From assembly GCA_028685275.1 (NCBI GenBank), contig JAQUEG010000024.1, positions 1-8,206 on the forward strand: a DNA stretch of 8,206 nt. The letters run 5' to 3'. The notes beneath the pieces are model-generated. The model did no database searches. It saw only the letters and a list, made by a program, of their open reading frames with translations, and was not told the DNA's origin. Each line of letters starts with the position of its first letter. The first letter of the stretch is position 1. Position numbers and translations under genes: made by a program. Positions 1 through 6,065 of the stretch are shown here, one piece after another. The DNA is from Bacilli bacterium. GTDB lineage: Bacteria; Bacillota_I; Bacilli_A; RF39; UBA660.

Positions 1-529
1 TAATACTTCTAAATTAACAAGTAATAAAACAATTAATAAAATATTAAACCAAGAAGTTAATAATATAAAAAAAATGCTCAAAAAGGAACAAAATAAAAAG
101 AATAAAAATAATTATTTATTAGGTCACCCAATTGATATTGTAATCATTTCTAATTTAACTAAACCAAAATTTGATAACAATAAAATATACCTTAAAGATA
201 TGAAACAATTAGAACCTTTTTATAAAAACCTAGCCTTAAATATATATCAAGAACGATTAGATAAAATTTATAATGATATTGAAGAAAAAATTCCATATCC
301 AGTAATTAAAATTCGAAAAATGAAAACAAGATGGGGTGTATGTAATCGTAAAACTAATACAATTACTCTTAACTTAGAATTAATAAAATATGATTATAAA
401 TATATTGATTATGTTATTGTTCATGAATTATGTCATTTTATTCATTTCAATCATTCTCTTTTATTTTGGGAAATGGTTTTAAAATATGTTCCAAATTATA
501 AAAAACTAAGAAAAGAATTAAGAAACTAG
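1..529 (+). CDS. YgjP-like (DUF45) zinc metalloprotease, 5'-truncated by window edge
   Basis: This is the C-terminal part of a predicted zinc-dependent metallopeptidase of the YgjP/DUF45 (M48-related) family. Its cellular substrate is not established. The frame is already open at base 2 and has no stop before the first ATG at 74, so 175 residues are visible and the true start is probably upstream. The residues before ATG 74 resemble the helical N-terminal part of the family, which is usually about 230 residues long. Seen directly: an RWGVC segment (family RWGSC) near base 330, then HELCH at 422-436, which is the HExxH zinc site, and a downstream NHSxxFW segment supplying the expected third histidine. 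The gene ends in TAG eight bases before the next ATG, so the two are probably cotranscribed. The family call is firm. The start is unknown, and ATG 74 (151 residues) would be a short form. Confidence 0.85.
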   Translation, partial: NTSKLTSNKTINKILNQEVNNIKKMLKKEQNKKNKNNYLLGHPIDIVIISNLTKPKFDNNKIYLKDMKQLEPFYKNLALNIYQERLDKIYNDIEEKIPYPVIKIRKMKTRWGVCNRKTNTITLNLELIKYDYKYIDYVIVHELCHFIHFNHSLLFWEMVLKYVPNYKKLRKELRN

Positions 530-537
530 GTGGTATT

Positions 538-1263
538 ATGTTAATTACATCAATTAATAATCAAAAAGTAAAGAATTGGAAAAAATTAAAAGAACATAAG
601 TATCGAGAAGAAACTGGTTTATTTATCGTTGAAGGAATGCATTTAGTATTAGAAGCATATAAAAAAGGAGTTATTAAAGAATTAATTCTAGAACAAGATG
701 AAATATTTCCCTTTGATGTAGATATTGTCTATGTTACTAAGGAAATAATTAATACTATATCTGAGTTAGTAACACCTGTTAATATTATGGCTGTATGTCA
801 AAAAATAGAGCCTCATGAAACACTAGGTAATCGGATTTTAATTATTGATGGTATTCAAGATCCTGGTAATTTAGGAACGATGATTAGAAGTGCGGTTGCT
901 TTTGATGTAGATACTATTATTTTAGGTGAGAAAACAGTTGACCTTTATAATTCAAAATGTATTCGCGCTAGTCAAGGGATGCTTTTTCATATAAATATTA
1001 TTAATAAAGATTTATTAACCTTTTTGCCAATTTTAGCAAACGATAATTATTTAATTTTAGGTACTCGTGTTACTCATGGTAAAAATGTTAAAGAGTTAAC
1101 TAATATTCCTAAATTTGCTTTAGTAATGGGTAATGAAGGTAGTGGTATAAGTGAAGAAGTACAAGAATTATGTGATGAATTTATTTACATTAAAATGAAT
1201 GAAAATTGTGAATCCTTGAATGTTAGTATCGCATGTAGTATAATATTATATCAATTGAGTTAG
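538..1263 (+). CDS. SpoU/TrmH-family RNA 2'-O-ribose methyltransferase
   Basis: The product is a SAM-dependent RNA 2'-O-methyltransferase of the SPOUT class, 241 residues long. Residues 1 to about 90 look like the SpoU substrate-binding domain, including a FIVEG segment. The rest is the trefoil-knot catalytic domain with all three family motifs: motif 1 DGIQDPGNLGTMIR (D104 to R117, with conserved N111 and R117), motif 2 MGNEGSGIS from M197, and motif 3 ESLNVSIA from E225. The length matches the RlmB/YsgA-like 23S rRNA methylases of Bacillota, but the target nucleotide cannot be read from the sequence, so no gene symbol is given. An AGGTGG ribosome binding site at 528-533 overlaps the stop of the upstream gene and supports ATG 538. 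The gene is followed ten bases later by rimM, consistent with an RNA-modification operon. Confidence 0.93.
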   Translation: MLITSINNQKVKNWKKLKEHKYREETGLFIVEGMHLVLEAYKKGVIKELILEQDEIFPFDVDIVYVTKEIINTISELVTPVNIMAVCQKIEPHETLGNRILIIDGIQDPGNLGTMIRSAVAFDVDTIILGEKTVDLYNSKCIRASQGMLFHINIINKDLLTFLPILANDNYLILGTRVTHGKNVKELTNIPKFALVMGNEGSGISEEVQELCDEFIYIKMNENCESLNVSIACSIILYQLS

Positions 1264-1273
1264 TAGGTGAGTT

Positions 1274-1774
1274 ATGGAGTATTTATTAATTGGGAAGTTT
1301 GTTGATACCCATGGGATTAGAGGTGAAATTAGAATTATTTCTGATTGTCGCTTTAAAAAGAAAGTTTTTCAAAAGGAAAATCCTGTCTATATAGGAAAAG
1401 AAAAAAATAAATATATAATTAAATCATATCGGAAACACAAAAACTTCGATATGATTAAATTAGAAGGAATTAATAATATTAATGAAATTAACCAATTAAA
1501 AGGACAATTAGTATATATTAATGAAGATGAATTAGATTTAGATGGTGAATTAGAAATCGTTGACCATTTAATTGGTTATAAAGTATATATGGAAGATAGG
1601 TTAGTTGGTTATGTAATAGATTATTATAAAGGTGTTGGTTTCGCTCATGATATCTTAGTGGTTACTGATAATCGTTATAAAATACCTTATGTCGAAGATT
1701 ATATTAATAGTATTTCTATTGAAAAAAGAGAAATTCATATTAAAAAAATAAGGGGGCTTATTGATGAAAATTGA
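1274..1774 (+). CDS. rimM: 16S rRNA processing / 30S maturation factor RimM
   Basis: RimM binds ribosomal protein S19 and helps mature the head of the 30S subunit. The 166-residue product has the two expected domains. The N-terminal RimM barrel begins with GKFVDTHGIRGEIRI (residues 7-21). The C-terminal PRC-barrel domain starts near residue 90 and contains LIGYKVY and IPYVEDYI. The length is typical for the family. A TAGGTGA ribosome binding site at 1264-1270 lies just ahead of ATG 1274. The stop is TGA at 1772-1774, and the following trmD begins inside rimM at 1764, an 11-base overlap that suggests translational coupling. RimM followed by TrmD is the classic bacterial arrangement, which reinforces both calls. 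The TGA stop is also evidence that the standard genetic code applies. Confidence 0.96.
   Translation: MEYLLIGKFVDTHGIRGEIRIISDCRFKKKVFQKENPVYIGKEKNKYIIKSYRKHKNFDMIKLEGINNINEINQLKGQLVYINEDELDLDGELEIVDHLIGYKVYMEDRLVGYVIDYYKGVGFAHDILVVTDNRYKIPYVEDYINSISIEKREIHIKKIRGLIDEN
1751..1756 (+). promoter_or_regulatory. Ribosome binding site that fixes the trmD start
   Basis: AGGGGG lies within the last codons of rimM, seven bases before ATG 1764. This spacing favours ATG 1764 over the in-frame TTG at 1761. It also places trmD initiation inside the upstream gene. Confidence 0.7.
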
Positions 1775-2867
1775 TATACTAACATTATTTCCAAAATTAT
1801 ATGAAGGTTTTATTGAAGAATCAATAATAGGACGCGCGATTCAAAGTAAAAAAGCCGAAATTAATATTTATAATATTAGAGAATATGCAAAAAATAAACA
1901 TAAAAAAGTAGATGATACCCCTTATGGTGGTGGTGCCGGAATGATATTAATGTGTCAACCAATTTTTGATGCTGTTGAAAATCTTCGTACTGATAAAACT
2001 AAAGTAGTTCTAATGAGTCCGCAAGGAGTATTATATGACCAAAAACTGGCATACACTTTAAGTAAAGAAGAACATCTAATCTTTATTTGTGGACATTATG
2101 AAGGATTTGATGAACGAATTAATTCGATTGTCGATATGGAAATTAGTATTGGGGATTATATTTTAACTGGTGGGGAATTACCAAGTATGGTTGTAACCGA
2201 TAGTATTGTCCGTTTATTACCAGGGGTAATTGATGAAAAATCACACCAAATTGAATCATTTAAAGATTCTTTATTAGATCATTCTAATTATACAAAACCA
2301 AGAGAATATAAAGGAATGAAAGTACCTCATATTTTACTTAGTGGTCATCATCAAAAAATAGAAAAATGGCGTCAAACTGAAAGAATTATTAAAACCATGG
2401 AAAAAAGACCTGATTTAATTAATCGTCGTTCTTCTTATTATTTATATCGTGAAATACCAATTAAGAAAATTACTTATTTTAATTATTTACCAGAAGTCGG
2501 ATTTGACGTATCACCTAAAAATAACGCGAAAAGAAAAGATGTAATTACGGTAAGACATGTGATTTTATTTAATAAATTATTTATTGAAAAAATAGTTAAA
2601 TTAAAAATAGAACGCAAAATCAAATTATATTTAAAACAATTATATGAGTTAACAACTACTGATGATGATACGGAAGAGACAAGAGAATTAATAAATAATA
2701 TTCTTAATTATAAAAAATATTTGATTGAAAATTATGTTAAATATTTAAGTATTGATTATAGTGACTTAATAATGAAAAAAATGCAATTATTACTTAATGA
2801 ATTAAGAGTGCAGCAACATTTAAAAGTAAGCACACCCCAACCAGAAAAAAATGACCGTGTAAAATAA
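1764..2867 (+). CDS. trmD: tRNA (guanine-N1)-methyltransferase TrmD with a long C-terminal extension
   Basis: TrmD transfers a methyl group from SAM to N1 of G37 in tRNAs that have G36, preventing +1 frameshifting. Residues 1 to about 225 are a normal TrmD: MKIDILTLFP, PYGGGAGM (53-60), the knot segments SPQG (85-88), GHYEGFDER (110-118) and SIGDYILTGGE (128-138), R150 in RLLPGV, the catalytic-base candidate D168 in ESFKD, and LLSGHH. TrmD is usually about 230-250 residues, but this product is 367. Residues from about 229 onward are not part of the family fold I know: they look helical, charged and lysine-rich, ending in a polar tail. The start is ATG 1764, seven bases after AGGGGG (1751-1756). 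A TTG at 1761 is in frame but too close to be preferred. I see no internal start with a binding site at the junction, so one polypeptide is the simplest reading. Confidence 0.95.
   Translation: MKIDILTLFPKLYEGFIEESIIGRAIQSKKAEINIYNIREYAKNKHKKVDDTPYGGGAGMILMCQPIFDAVENLRTDKTKVVLMSPQGVLYDQKLAYTLSKEEHLIFICGHYEGFDERINSIVDMEISIGDYILTGGELPSMVVTDSIVRLLPGVIDEKSHQIESFKDSLLDHSNYTKPREYKGMKVPHILLSGHHQKIEKWRQTERIIKTMEKRPDLINRRSSYYLYREIPIKKITYFNYLPEVGFDVSPKNNAKRKDVITVRHVILFNKLFIEKIVKLKIERKIKLYLKQLYELTTTDDDTEETRELINNILNYKKYLIENYVKYLSIDYSDLIMKKMQLLLNELRVQQHLKVSTPQPEKNDRVK
2448..2864 (+). other. Unrecognised C-terminal domain of TrmD (about residues 229-367)
   Basis: This is the part of the trmD reading frame beyond the canonical methyltransferase. 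It begins around YREIPIKKITYFNYLPEVGF and continues through a segment with VRHVILFNKLFIEKIVK. An acidic TTTDDDTEETRE linker then separates two predicted helical stretches, and the domain ends in a polar, proline-containing tail. It is rich in Lys, Leu, Ile and Tyr, with no cysteine cluster, no obvious membrane segment and no catalytic motif I recognise. Codon use and AT content look like the rest of the window, so recent foreign origin is not indicated. It could be an RNA- or ribosome-binding appendage or a formerly separate small protein fused to TrmD. No function is assigned. Confidence 0.6.
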
Positions 2868-2875
2868 AATAATGG

Positions 2876-2904
2876 TTGCCTTTTATTACAATCTATGATA
2901 GAAT
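2876..2904 (+). promoter_or_regulatory. Sigma-A-type promoter for rplS
   Basis: A -35-like TTGCCT (2876-2881) is followed after 17 bases by TAGAAT (2899-2904). A TG at 2896-2897 gives an extended -10 element (TATGATAGAAT). The predicted start near 2911 would leave a leader of only about 20 bases before ATG 2933. It sits in the widest gap of the window, right after trmD. This arrangement would let L19 be made at higher levels than the upstream modification enzymes. The -10 is good and the -35 matches consensus only in its first half. Confidence 0.6.
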
Positions 2905-2918
2905 TTTATATGTTAAAA

Positions 2919-2924
2919 AAGGAG
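2919..2924 (+). promoter_or_regulatory. Ribosome binding site that fixes the rplS start
   Basis: AAGGAG lies eight bases before ATG 2933. It shows that L19 starts at 2933 and not at the in-frame TTG 2876, which would add 19 residues absent from the family and would lie within the predicted promoter. Confidence 0.8.
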
Positions 2925-2932
2925 AGACAAAG

Positions 2933-3271
2933 ATGGATACAATTAAAGAAATTACTAAAAAACAAATGCGAACAGATTTACCTGAATTTAGAGTTGGTGA
3001 TACTGTTAGAGTCGAAGTAAAAATTGAAGAAGGAAAAAGACAACGTCTACAAGCTTTTGAAGGAATTGTTATTGCTAAAAAAGGTGGTGGCATTGGGGAA
3101 ACATTTACCGTCCGTAAAATGTCATCAAAAATTGGAGTTGAAAGAACTTTCCCCCTTCATTCACCTAAAATTGCTAACTTAGTTGTGGTTAGGAAAGGGA
3201 AAGTAAGACGCGCTAAATTAAATTTCTTAAGACATTTAGTTAAACAATATAAAATAAAGGAAAGAAATTAA
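2933..3271 (+). CDS. rplS: 50S ribosomal protein L19
   Basis: L19 is a structural protein of the large ribosomal subunit, located near the interface with the 30S subunit. The 112-residue product matches the family length of about 115. Family signatures are visible in order: [13 protein letters not shown], then [19 protein letters not shown], then [22 protein letters not shown], and a basic C-terminus [14 protein letters not shown]. The start is ATG 2933, set by AAGGAG eight bases upstream. The gene sits after trmD as in most Bacillota but has its own promoter-like sequence. Its stop codon TAA (3269-3271) lies in the 5' arm of a hairpin that may terminate or attenuate transcription. The short predicted leader leaves no room for the structured L19 leader known from Bacillus relatives. 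Confidence 0.97.
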   Translation: MDTIKEITKKQMRTDLPEFRVGDTVRVEVKIEEGKRQRLQAFEGIVIAKKGGGIGETFTVRKMSSKIGVERTFPLHSPKIANLVVVRKGKVRRAKLNFLRHLVKQYKIKERN

Positions 3272-3292
3272 TAAGGTGCAAACCTTATTTTT
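3270..3292 (+). terminator. Hairpin with GCAA loop and T-run after rplS (terminator or attenuator)
   Basis: AATAAGGT (3270-3277) pairs perfectly with ACCTTATT (3282-3289), closing a GCAA tetraloop of the stable GNRA type. T's run to 3292, three beyond the stem. The 5' arm overlaps the rplS stop codon. The stem has only two G-C pairs and the T-tract is short, so partial readthrough into lepB is likely. I see no separate promoter in the few bases between the hairpin and the lepB binding site. Confidence 0.55.
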
Positions 3293-3306
3293 AATGGGGA
3301 AATGAT

Positions 3307-3807
3307 ATGAAAAAAACAATTATTGAATATGGTTTAATTATTTTATTAGTAGTTTTTATTCGGATCTTTATTATTACCCCAATTCAAGTTAGTGGATCAT
3401 CAATGAATAATACTTTACAAGATAATGATATTATGCTTTTAAATATTATTGGGTATAAACTTAAAAATATTAAACGATTTGATATAGTTGTTATTGATTA
3501 TGAAGAAGAAGCTTTGATTAAGAGAGTAATTGGATTACCAGGAGAGAATATTGAATATAAAGATAACAAATTATATGTTGATGGTAATTATATTAAGGAA
3601 TTATTTATTAATGATGAATATACTGATGATTTTAGTTTAAATGATTTAGGTTATCAGGTAATTCCTGATAATATGTATTTTATATTAGGCGATAATCGTG
3701 ATAATTCAACTGATAGTAGATATATTGGATTAATTAATAAAGACCAAATTATAGGGAAAACAAATATTATTATTTATCCATTTTCCCGTTGGGGTCTTGT
3801 TAAATAA
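3307..3807 (+). CDS. lepB: Type I signal peptidase
   Basis: This membrane-bound serine protease removes signal peptides from exported preproteins on the outer face of the cytoplasmic membrane. The 166-residue product has one N-terminal membrane segment (about residues 8-24). It is followed by SGSSM, with S32 as the expected nucleophile, and then by K72 in LIKRVIGLPGE, the general base of the Ser/Lys dyad. The C-terminal box GDNRDNSTDSR (128-138) is complete. This is the short Gram-positive form with a single anchor, not the larger two-anchor enterobacterial type. A GGGGA site at 3296-3300 lies six bases before ATG 3307. A signal peptidase between rplS and rbgA also occurs in other Bacillota, so the placement is not unusual. 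Confidence 0.95.
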   Translation: MKKTIIEYGLIILLVVFIRIFIITPIQVSGSSMNNTLQDNDIMLLNIIGYKLKNIKRFDIVVIDYEEEALIKRVIGLPGENIEYKDNKLYVDGNYIKELFINDEYTDDFSLNDLGYQVIPDNMYFILGDNRDNSTDSRYIGLINKDQIIGKTNIIIYPFSRWGLVK

Positions 3808-3820
3808 TCGGGAGGCTTAA

Positions 3821-4678
3821 ATGGAAAATATTAATTGGTATCCAGGTCATATGGCTAAAACAAAAAGATTAATTAAGGAAATGATGGGGGTTATCGATAT
3901 TATCTATGAAGTAGTAGATGCGAGAATCCCTTTTTCTTCGAAAATTAATGATTTAGATGAATATATTAAGAATAAACCAAAAATATTAATTATGACAAAA
4001 ATGGATCTTTGTGATTTAGAAGAAACTGAAAAATGGGTTAATTATTATGAAAAACAAAATTATAAAGTAATTATGGTTGATTTACTAAATAATAATAATA
4101 TTGATATGATTATCAAAACTACTAATCAATTACTAACACCTTTACGTTTAAAACCAGGATTACAAAAACGCCCAATTCGGGGTTTAGTAATTGGAATTCC
4201 TAATGTTGGTAAATCAACTTTAATTAATCGATTAGCAGGGTCTAAAAAAACAAAAGTTGCTAATCAACCAGGTATTACTAAAGGATTAGATTGGTATAAA
4301 ATAAATGAGTATTTATATTTAGTTGACAGTCCTGGTTTATTATGGCCAAAGTTAGAAAATAATAATAGTACCTATAATTTATGTGCTTTAATGGCTATTA
4401 AACAAGAATTAATTCCTACTATGGATATAAGTACTTATATATTACAATTTCTAATTCAATATTATCCAGAATCATTAAAAGAACGTTATCAAATAAATGA
4501 TATAAATAATGAAGATATATTAATTACTTATGATGTAATTGGTAAAAAAAGAGGATGTTTAATAAAAGGCGGGGAAGTTAATTACGAACAAGTATCATTA
4601 TTAATAATAAAAGATTTAAATGAAGGTAAACTAGGGTTAATTACTCTAGACCAATATAAAAAGGAGGATTTATCGTGA
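3821..4678 (+). CDS. rbgA: Ribosome biogenesis GTPase RbgA (YlqF)
   Basis: RbgA is a circularly permuted GTPase that drives a late step of 50S assembly in the cytoplasm. The 285-residue product shows the YlqF start NWYPGHMAKT (residues 5-14) and the permuted order of G motifs. G4 comes first as TKMD at 59-62, then G5-like sequence, G1 GIPNVGKST (125-133), a G2 region around NQPGITKG, and G3 DSPG (169-172). The C-terminal helical domain ends with the typical GKLGLITLD segment. G4 has Thr in place of the usual Asn of NKxD, a substitution also found in Rho-type GTPases and probably tolerated. GGGAGG at 3810-3815 precedes ATG 3821. The TGA stop overlaps the next gene's GTG start. RbgA next to rplS, with rnhB further on, is standard Bacillota synteny. 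Confidence 0.96.
   Translation: MENINWYPGHMAKTKRLIKEMMGVIDIIYEVVDARIPFSSKINDLDEYIKNKPKILIMTKMDLCDLEETEKWVNYYEKQNYKVIMVDLLNNNNIDMIIKTTNQLLTPLRLKPGLQKRPIRGLVIGIPNVGKSTLINRLAGSKKTKVANQPGITKGLDWYKINEYLYLVDSPGLLWPKLENNNSTYNLCALMAIKQELIPTMDISTYILQFLIQYYPESLKERYQINDINNEDILITYDVIGKKRGCLIKGGEVNYEQVSLLIIKDLNEGKLGLITLDQYKKEDLS
4661..4667 (+). promoter_or_regulatory. Ribosome binding site supporting the GTG start of the HAAS gene
   Basis: AAGGAGG, a near-perfect Shine-Dalgarno sequence, lies inside the last codons of rbgA, seven bases before GTG 4675. It justifies the non-ATG start and the overlap of that start with the rbgA stop (GTGA), a hallmark of translational coupling. Confidence 0.85.
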
Positions 4679-5532
4679 AGAAAAAACAATTTTTAAAAAA
4701 ATTAGAAGACAACTTAGAATTACTTGAAGAAAAAGAAAGAAACAAAATCATTAAAAAATATGAAACTAAAATTGAAGATGATATGGCTGATGGTAAAAGC
4801 GAATCAGAAGCAGTTAGTAATTTAGGTGATGTAGAAACAGTAATTAAGGAAACCTTGAAAGAGTATAAAATTAATCCTAATTATGAAACTAATAAAAAGA
4901 AAGAAACAAAATCAAAAAGAGATGATATTGGGCAAGGAATTGCTGGTTTTATTAATAGTATTATTGATGGCATTGATAATTTTATTGCTGGTATAGGTGA
5001 AAATGATAGTAAAAAAATTATGCAAATTGTTTTATATGTTATTGTTATTATGTTTGGCATATGGATTTTAAGAATTCCATTTTGGATTATTGAAGAGATT
5101 GGTACTCATACCTTTGATATTTTTGATTCACCATTTGATTCATTATTTATGGGAATGTGGATTTTTATCATTAATATTATTTATTTAATTATTATAATAA
5201 CTATTATTGTAGCAGTTGTAAAACGTTATAATAAACAAGAAAACAAACAAACAACCATTAAAACTAGTAGTAAAACTGATTTAGAAGAAACTACTAATGC
5301 GGTATATCGTTTATTTATGTTATTAATTAAAATTATGATTATATTCTTTACGCTACCATTATTCTTTGTTTTATTTGGTTTAGTAATGGCGGTTGGGGTA
5401 TTAATTATTTTATTAATAAAAGGAGTTTTAGTAGTTGGACCATTATTAATTATTATTGGTTTAATAATCGTTATTAGTTCATTAATTAGCTGGCTTTATC
5501 ATTTGTTATTTGGTAAAGGGGGATTAAAATAA
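4675..5532 (+). CDS. HAAS/DUF1700-type multi-pass membrane protein
   Basis: The 285-residue product has a cytoplasmic N-terminal HAAS (DUF1700-like) helical domain at about residues 1-65. It begins MKKKQFLKKLEDNL, has a long charged helix through KKYETKIEDDMADGKSE, then AVSNLGDVETVIKE, the characteristic L-G turn of this family. A hydrophilic linker follows, then membrane segments near residues 114-140 and 157-182 and a hydrophobic block of two or three segments at about 213-278. HAAS proteins are usually paired with PadR-like regulators and relay envelope signals, but no PadR gene lies in this window. Start GTG 4675 is set by AAGGAGG. The stop overlaps the next ATG by one base (TAATG), so the two genes probably act together. 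The family call rests on the N-terminal pattern, and function is unknown. Confidence 0.75.
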   Translation: MKKKQFLKKLEDNLELLEEKERNKIIKKYETKIEDDMADGKSESEAVSNLGDVETVIKETLKEYKINPNYETNKKKETKSKRDDIGQGIAGFINSIIDGIDNFIAGIGENDSKKIMQIVLYVIVIMFGIWILRIPFWIIEEIGTHTFDIFDSPFDSLFMGMWIFIINIIYLIIIITIIVAVVKRYNKQENKQTTIKTSSKTDLEETTNAVYRLFMLLIKIMIIFFTLPLFFVLFGLVMAVGVLIILLIKGVLVVGPLLIIIGLIIVISSLISWLYHLLFGKGGLK

Positions 5533-6020
5533 TGAGTAAGTATTTTATCTCTTTATTAGTTGGATTAATTTTTATTGTTATTGGGGTTAATTTTTTCATT
5601 TATGATTTATTTAAATATGATTATATTGATAGTATCCCAGTAGAAAAGTTTGAATTTAATGAACTTACAATTGAACAAACATTTAGTAATAAATTATTAT
5701 TAATTGATGGTGATTATATAAAATCACATATTATAGAAGATGATTCAATAATTCCAGGCAATACTGAAATTATGGTACGTTATTATGATGAATTAATTGA
5801 TTTAGATATTAATAAGGTAGAAGGTAGTAGTAATGTTACGATTGATGTTGATATTAATTATAATAAAAATAATATTGAAGGTTTAAGAACTTTATTTAAT
5901 TTATGTATTGATAACTTAAAAGAGCGGACTATATATAATTATAGTTTATTATTTCGACCAGAGGTTTACATCTATATTCATAGTAATGACCGTTTAAATG
6001 TAAAGATAATGAATGATTAA
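5532..6020 (+). CDS. Small membrane-anchored protein of unknown function
   Basis: I do not recognise this 162-residue protein as a named family. It has one N-terminal hydrophobic segment (about residues 5-27, rich in Leu, Ile, Val and Phe) that could be a signal anchor. The remaining part is soluble, with alternating polar and hydrophobic residues suggesting beta-strands, for example the VTIDVDINYN and VYIYIHSNDRLNVKI stretches. There is no cysteine, so it is not a lipoprotein. A GGGGG binding site at 5518-5522 and the one-base overlap with the HAAS gene indicate coupled expression. By analogy, HAAS membrane proteins are often encoded beside surface proteins with beta-rich, DUF4097-like domains, and this could be a divergent, reduced partner. 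That is an inference. The 3' end overlaps a terminator-like hairpin. Confidence 0.75.
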   Translation: MSKYFISLLVGLIFIVIGVNFFIYDLFKYDYIDSIPVEKFEFNELTIEQTFSNKLLLIDGDYIKSHIIEDDSIIPGNTEIMVRYYDELIDLDINKVEGSSNVTIDVDINYNKNNIEGLRTLFNLCIDNLKERTIYNYSLLFRPEVYIYIHSNDRLNVKIMND

Positions 6021-6041
6021 TTTATTATCTTTTCTTTTTTT
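6002..6041 (+). terminator. Long AU-rich hairpin with T-tract ending the lepB-rbgA-HAAS unit
   Basis: Bases 6002-6014 pair with 6020-6032 in a 13-pair stem (12 Watson-Crick pairs and one G-U) closing a five-base loop at 6015-6019. It is followed by TCTTTTTTT (6033-6041). This has the layout of an intrinsic terminator. The stem contains only one G-C pair, so its strength is uncertain. The stop codon TAA at 6018-6020 lies in the loop and the 3' arm. Confidence 0.65.
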
Positions 6042-6049
6042 GGTATAAT
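6041..6049 (+). promoter_or_regulatory. Extended -10 promoter for rnhB-topA
   Basis: TGGTATAAT contains a perfect TATAAT (6044-6049) with the TGn extension at 6041-6043. The -35 region (around 6021, TTTATT) is poor, as expected for an extended -10 promoter. Transcription would start near 6056, leaving a leader of about ten bases that consists mostly of the ribosome binding site. The spacer is the T-tract of the preceding terminator. Confidence 0.65.
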
Positions 6050-6055
6050 GCTTAC

Positions 6056-6061
6056 AGGTGG
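6056..6061 (+). promoter_or_regulatory. Ribosome binding site that fixes the rnhB start
   Basis: AGGTGG lies four bases before ATG 6066. An upstream in-frame ATG at 6048 overlaps the TATAAT box, so it would lie ahead of the predicted transcript start. It also lacks a binding site, so 6066 is preferred. Confidence 0.75.
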
Positions 6062-6065
6062 AAAT

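Noticed and set aside
2838..2878. CAACCA/TGGTTG inverted repeat followed by CCTTTT as a trmD terminator
   Set aside because: The stem is only six pairs with a 29-base loop and lacks a T-tract directly after it. Chance pairing is more likely.
2876..2932. TTG 2876 as the start of a longer L19 protein
   Set aside because: The 19 added residues are not part of the L19 family, TTG 2876 coincides with the predicted -35 box, and AAGGAG at 2919-2924 points to ATG 2933.
2893..3093. A 66-codon open frame on the minus strand opposite rplS
   Set aside because: It lies almost wholly within the firmly identified L19 gene and its promoter and leader region. Its product is a hydrophobic, low-information sequence with no recognisable motif, so it is a shadow frame.
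6048..6065. ATG 6048 as the rnhB start
   Set aside because: This codon overlaps the TATAAT -10 element and lacks a ribosome binding site. ATG 6066 has AGGTGG four bases upstream.
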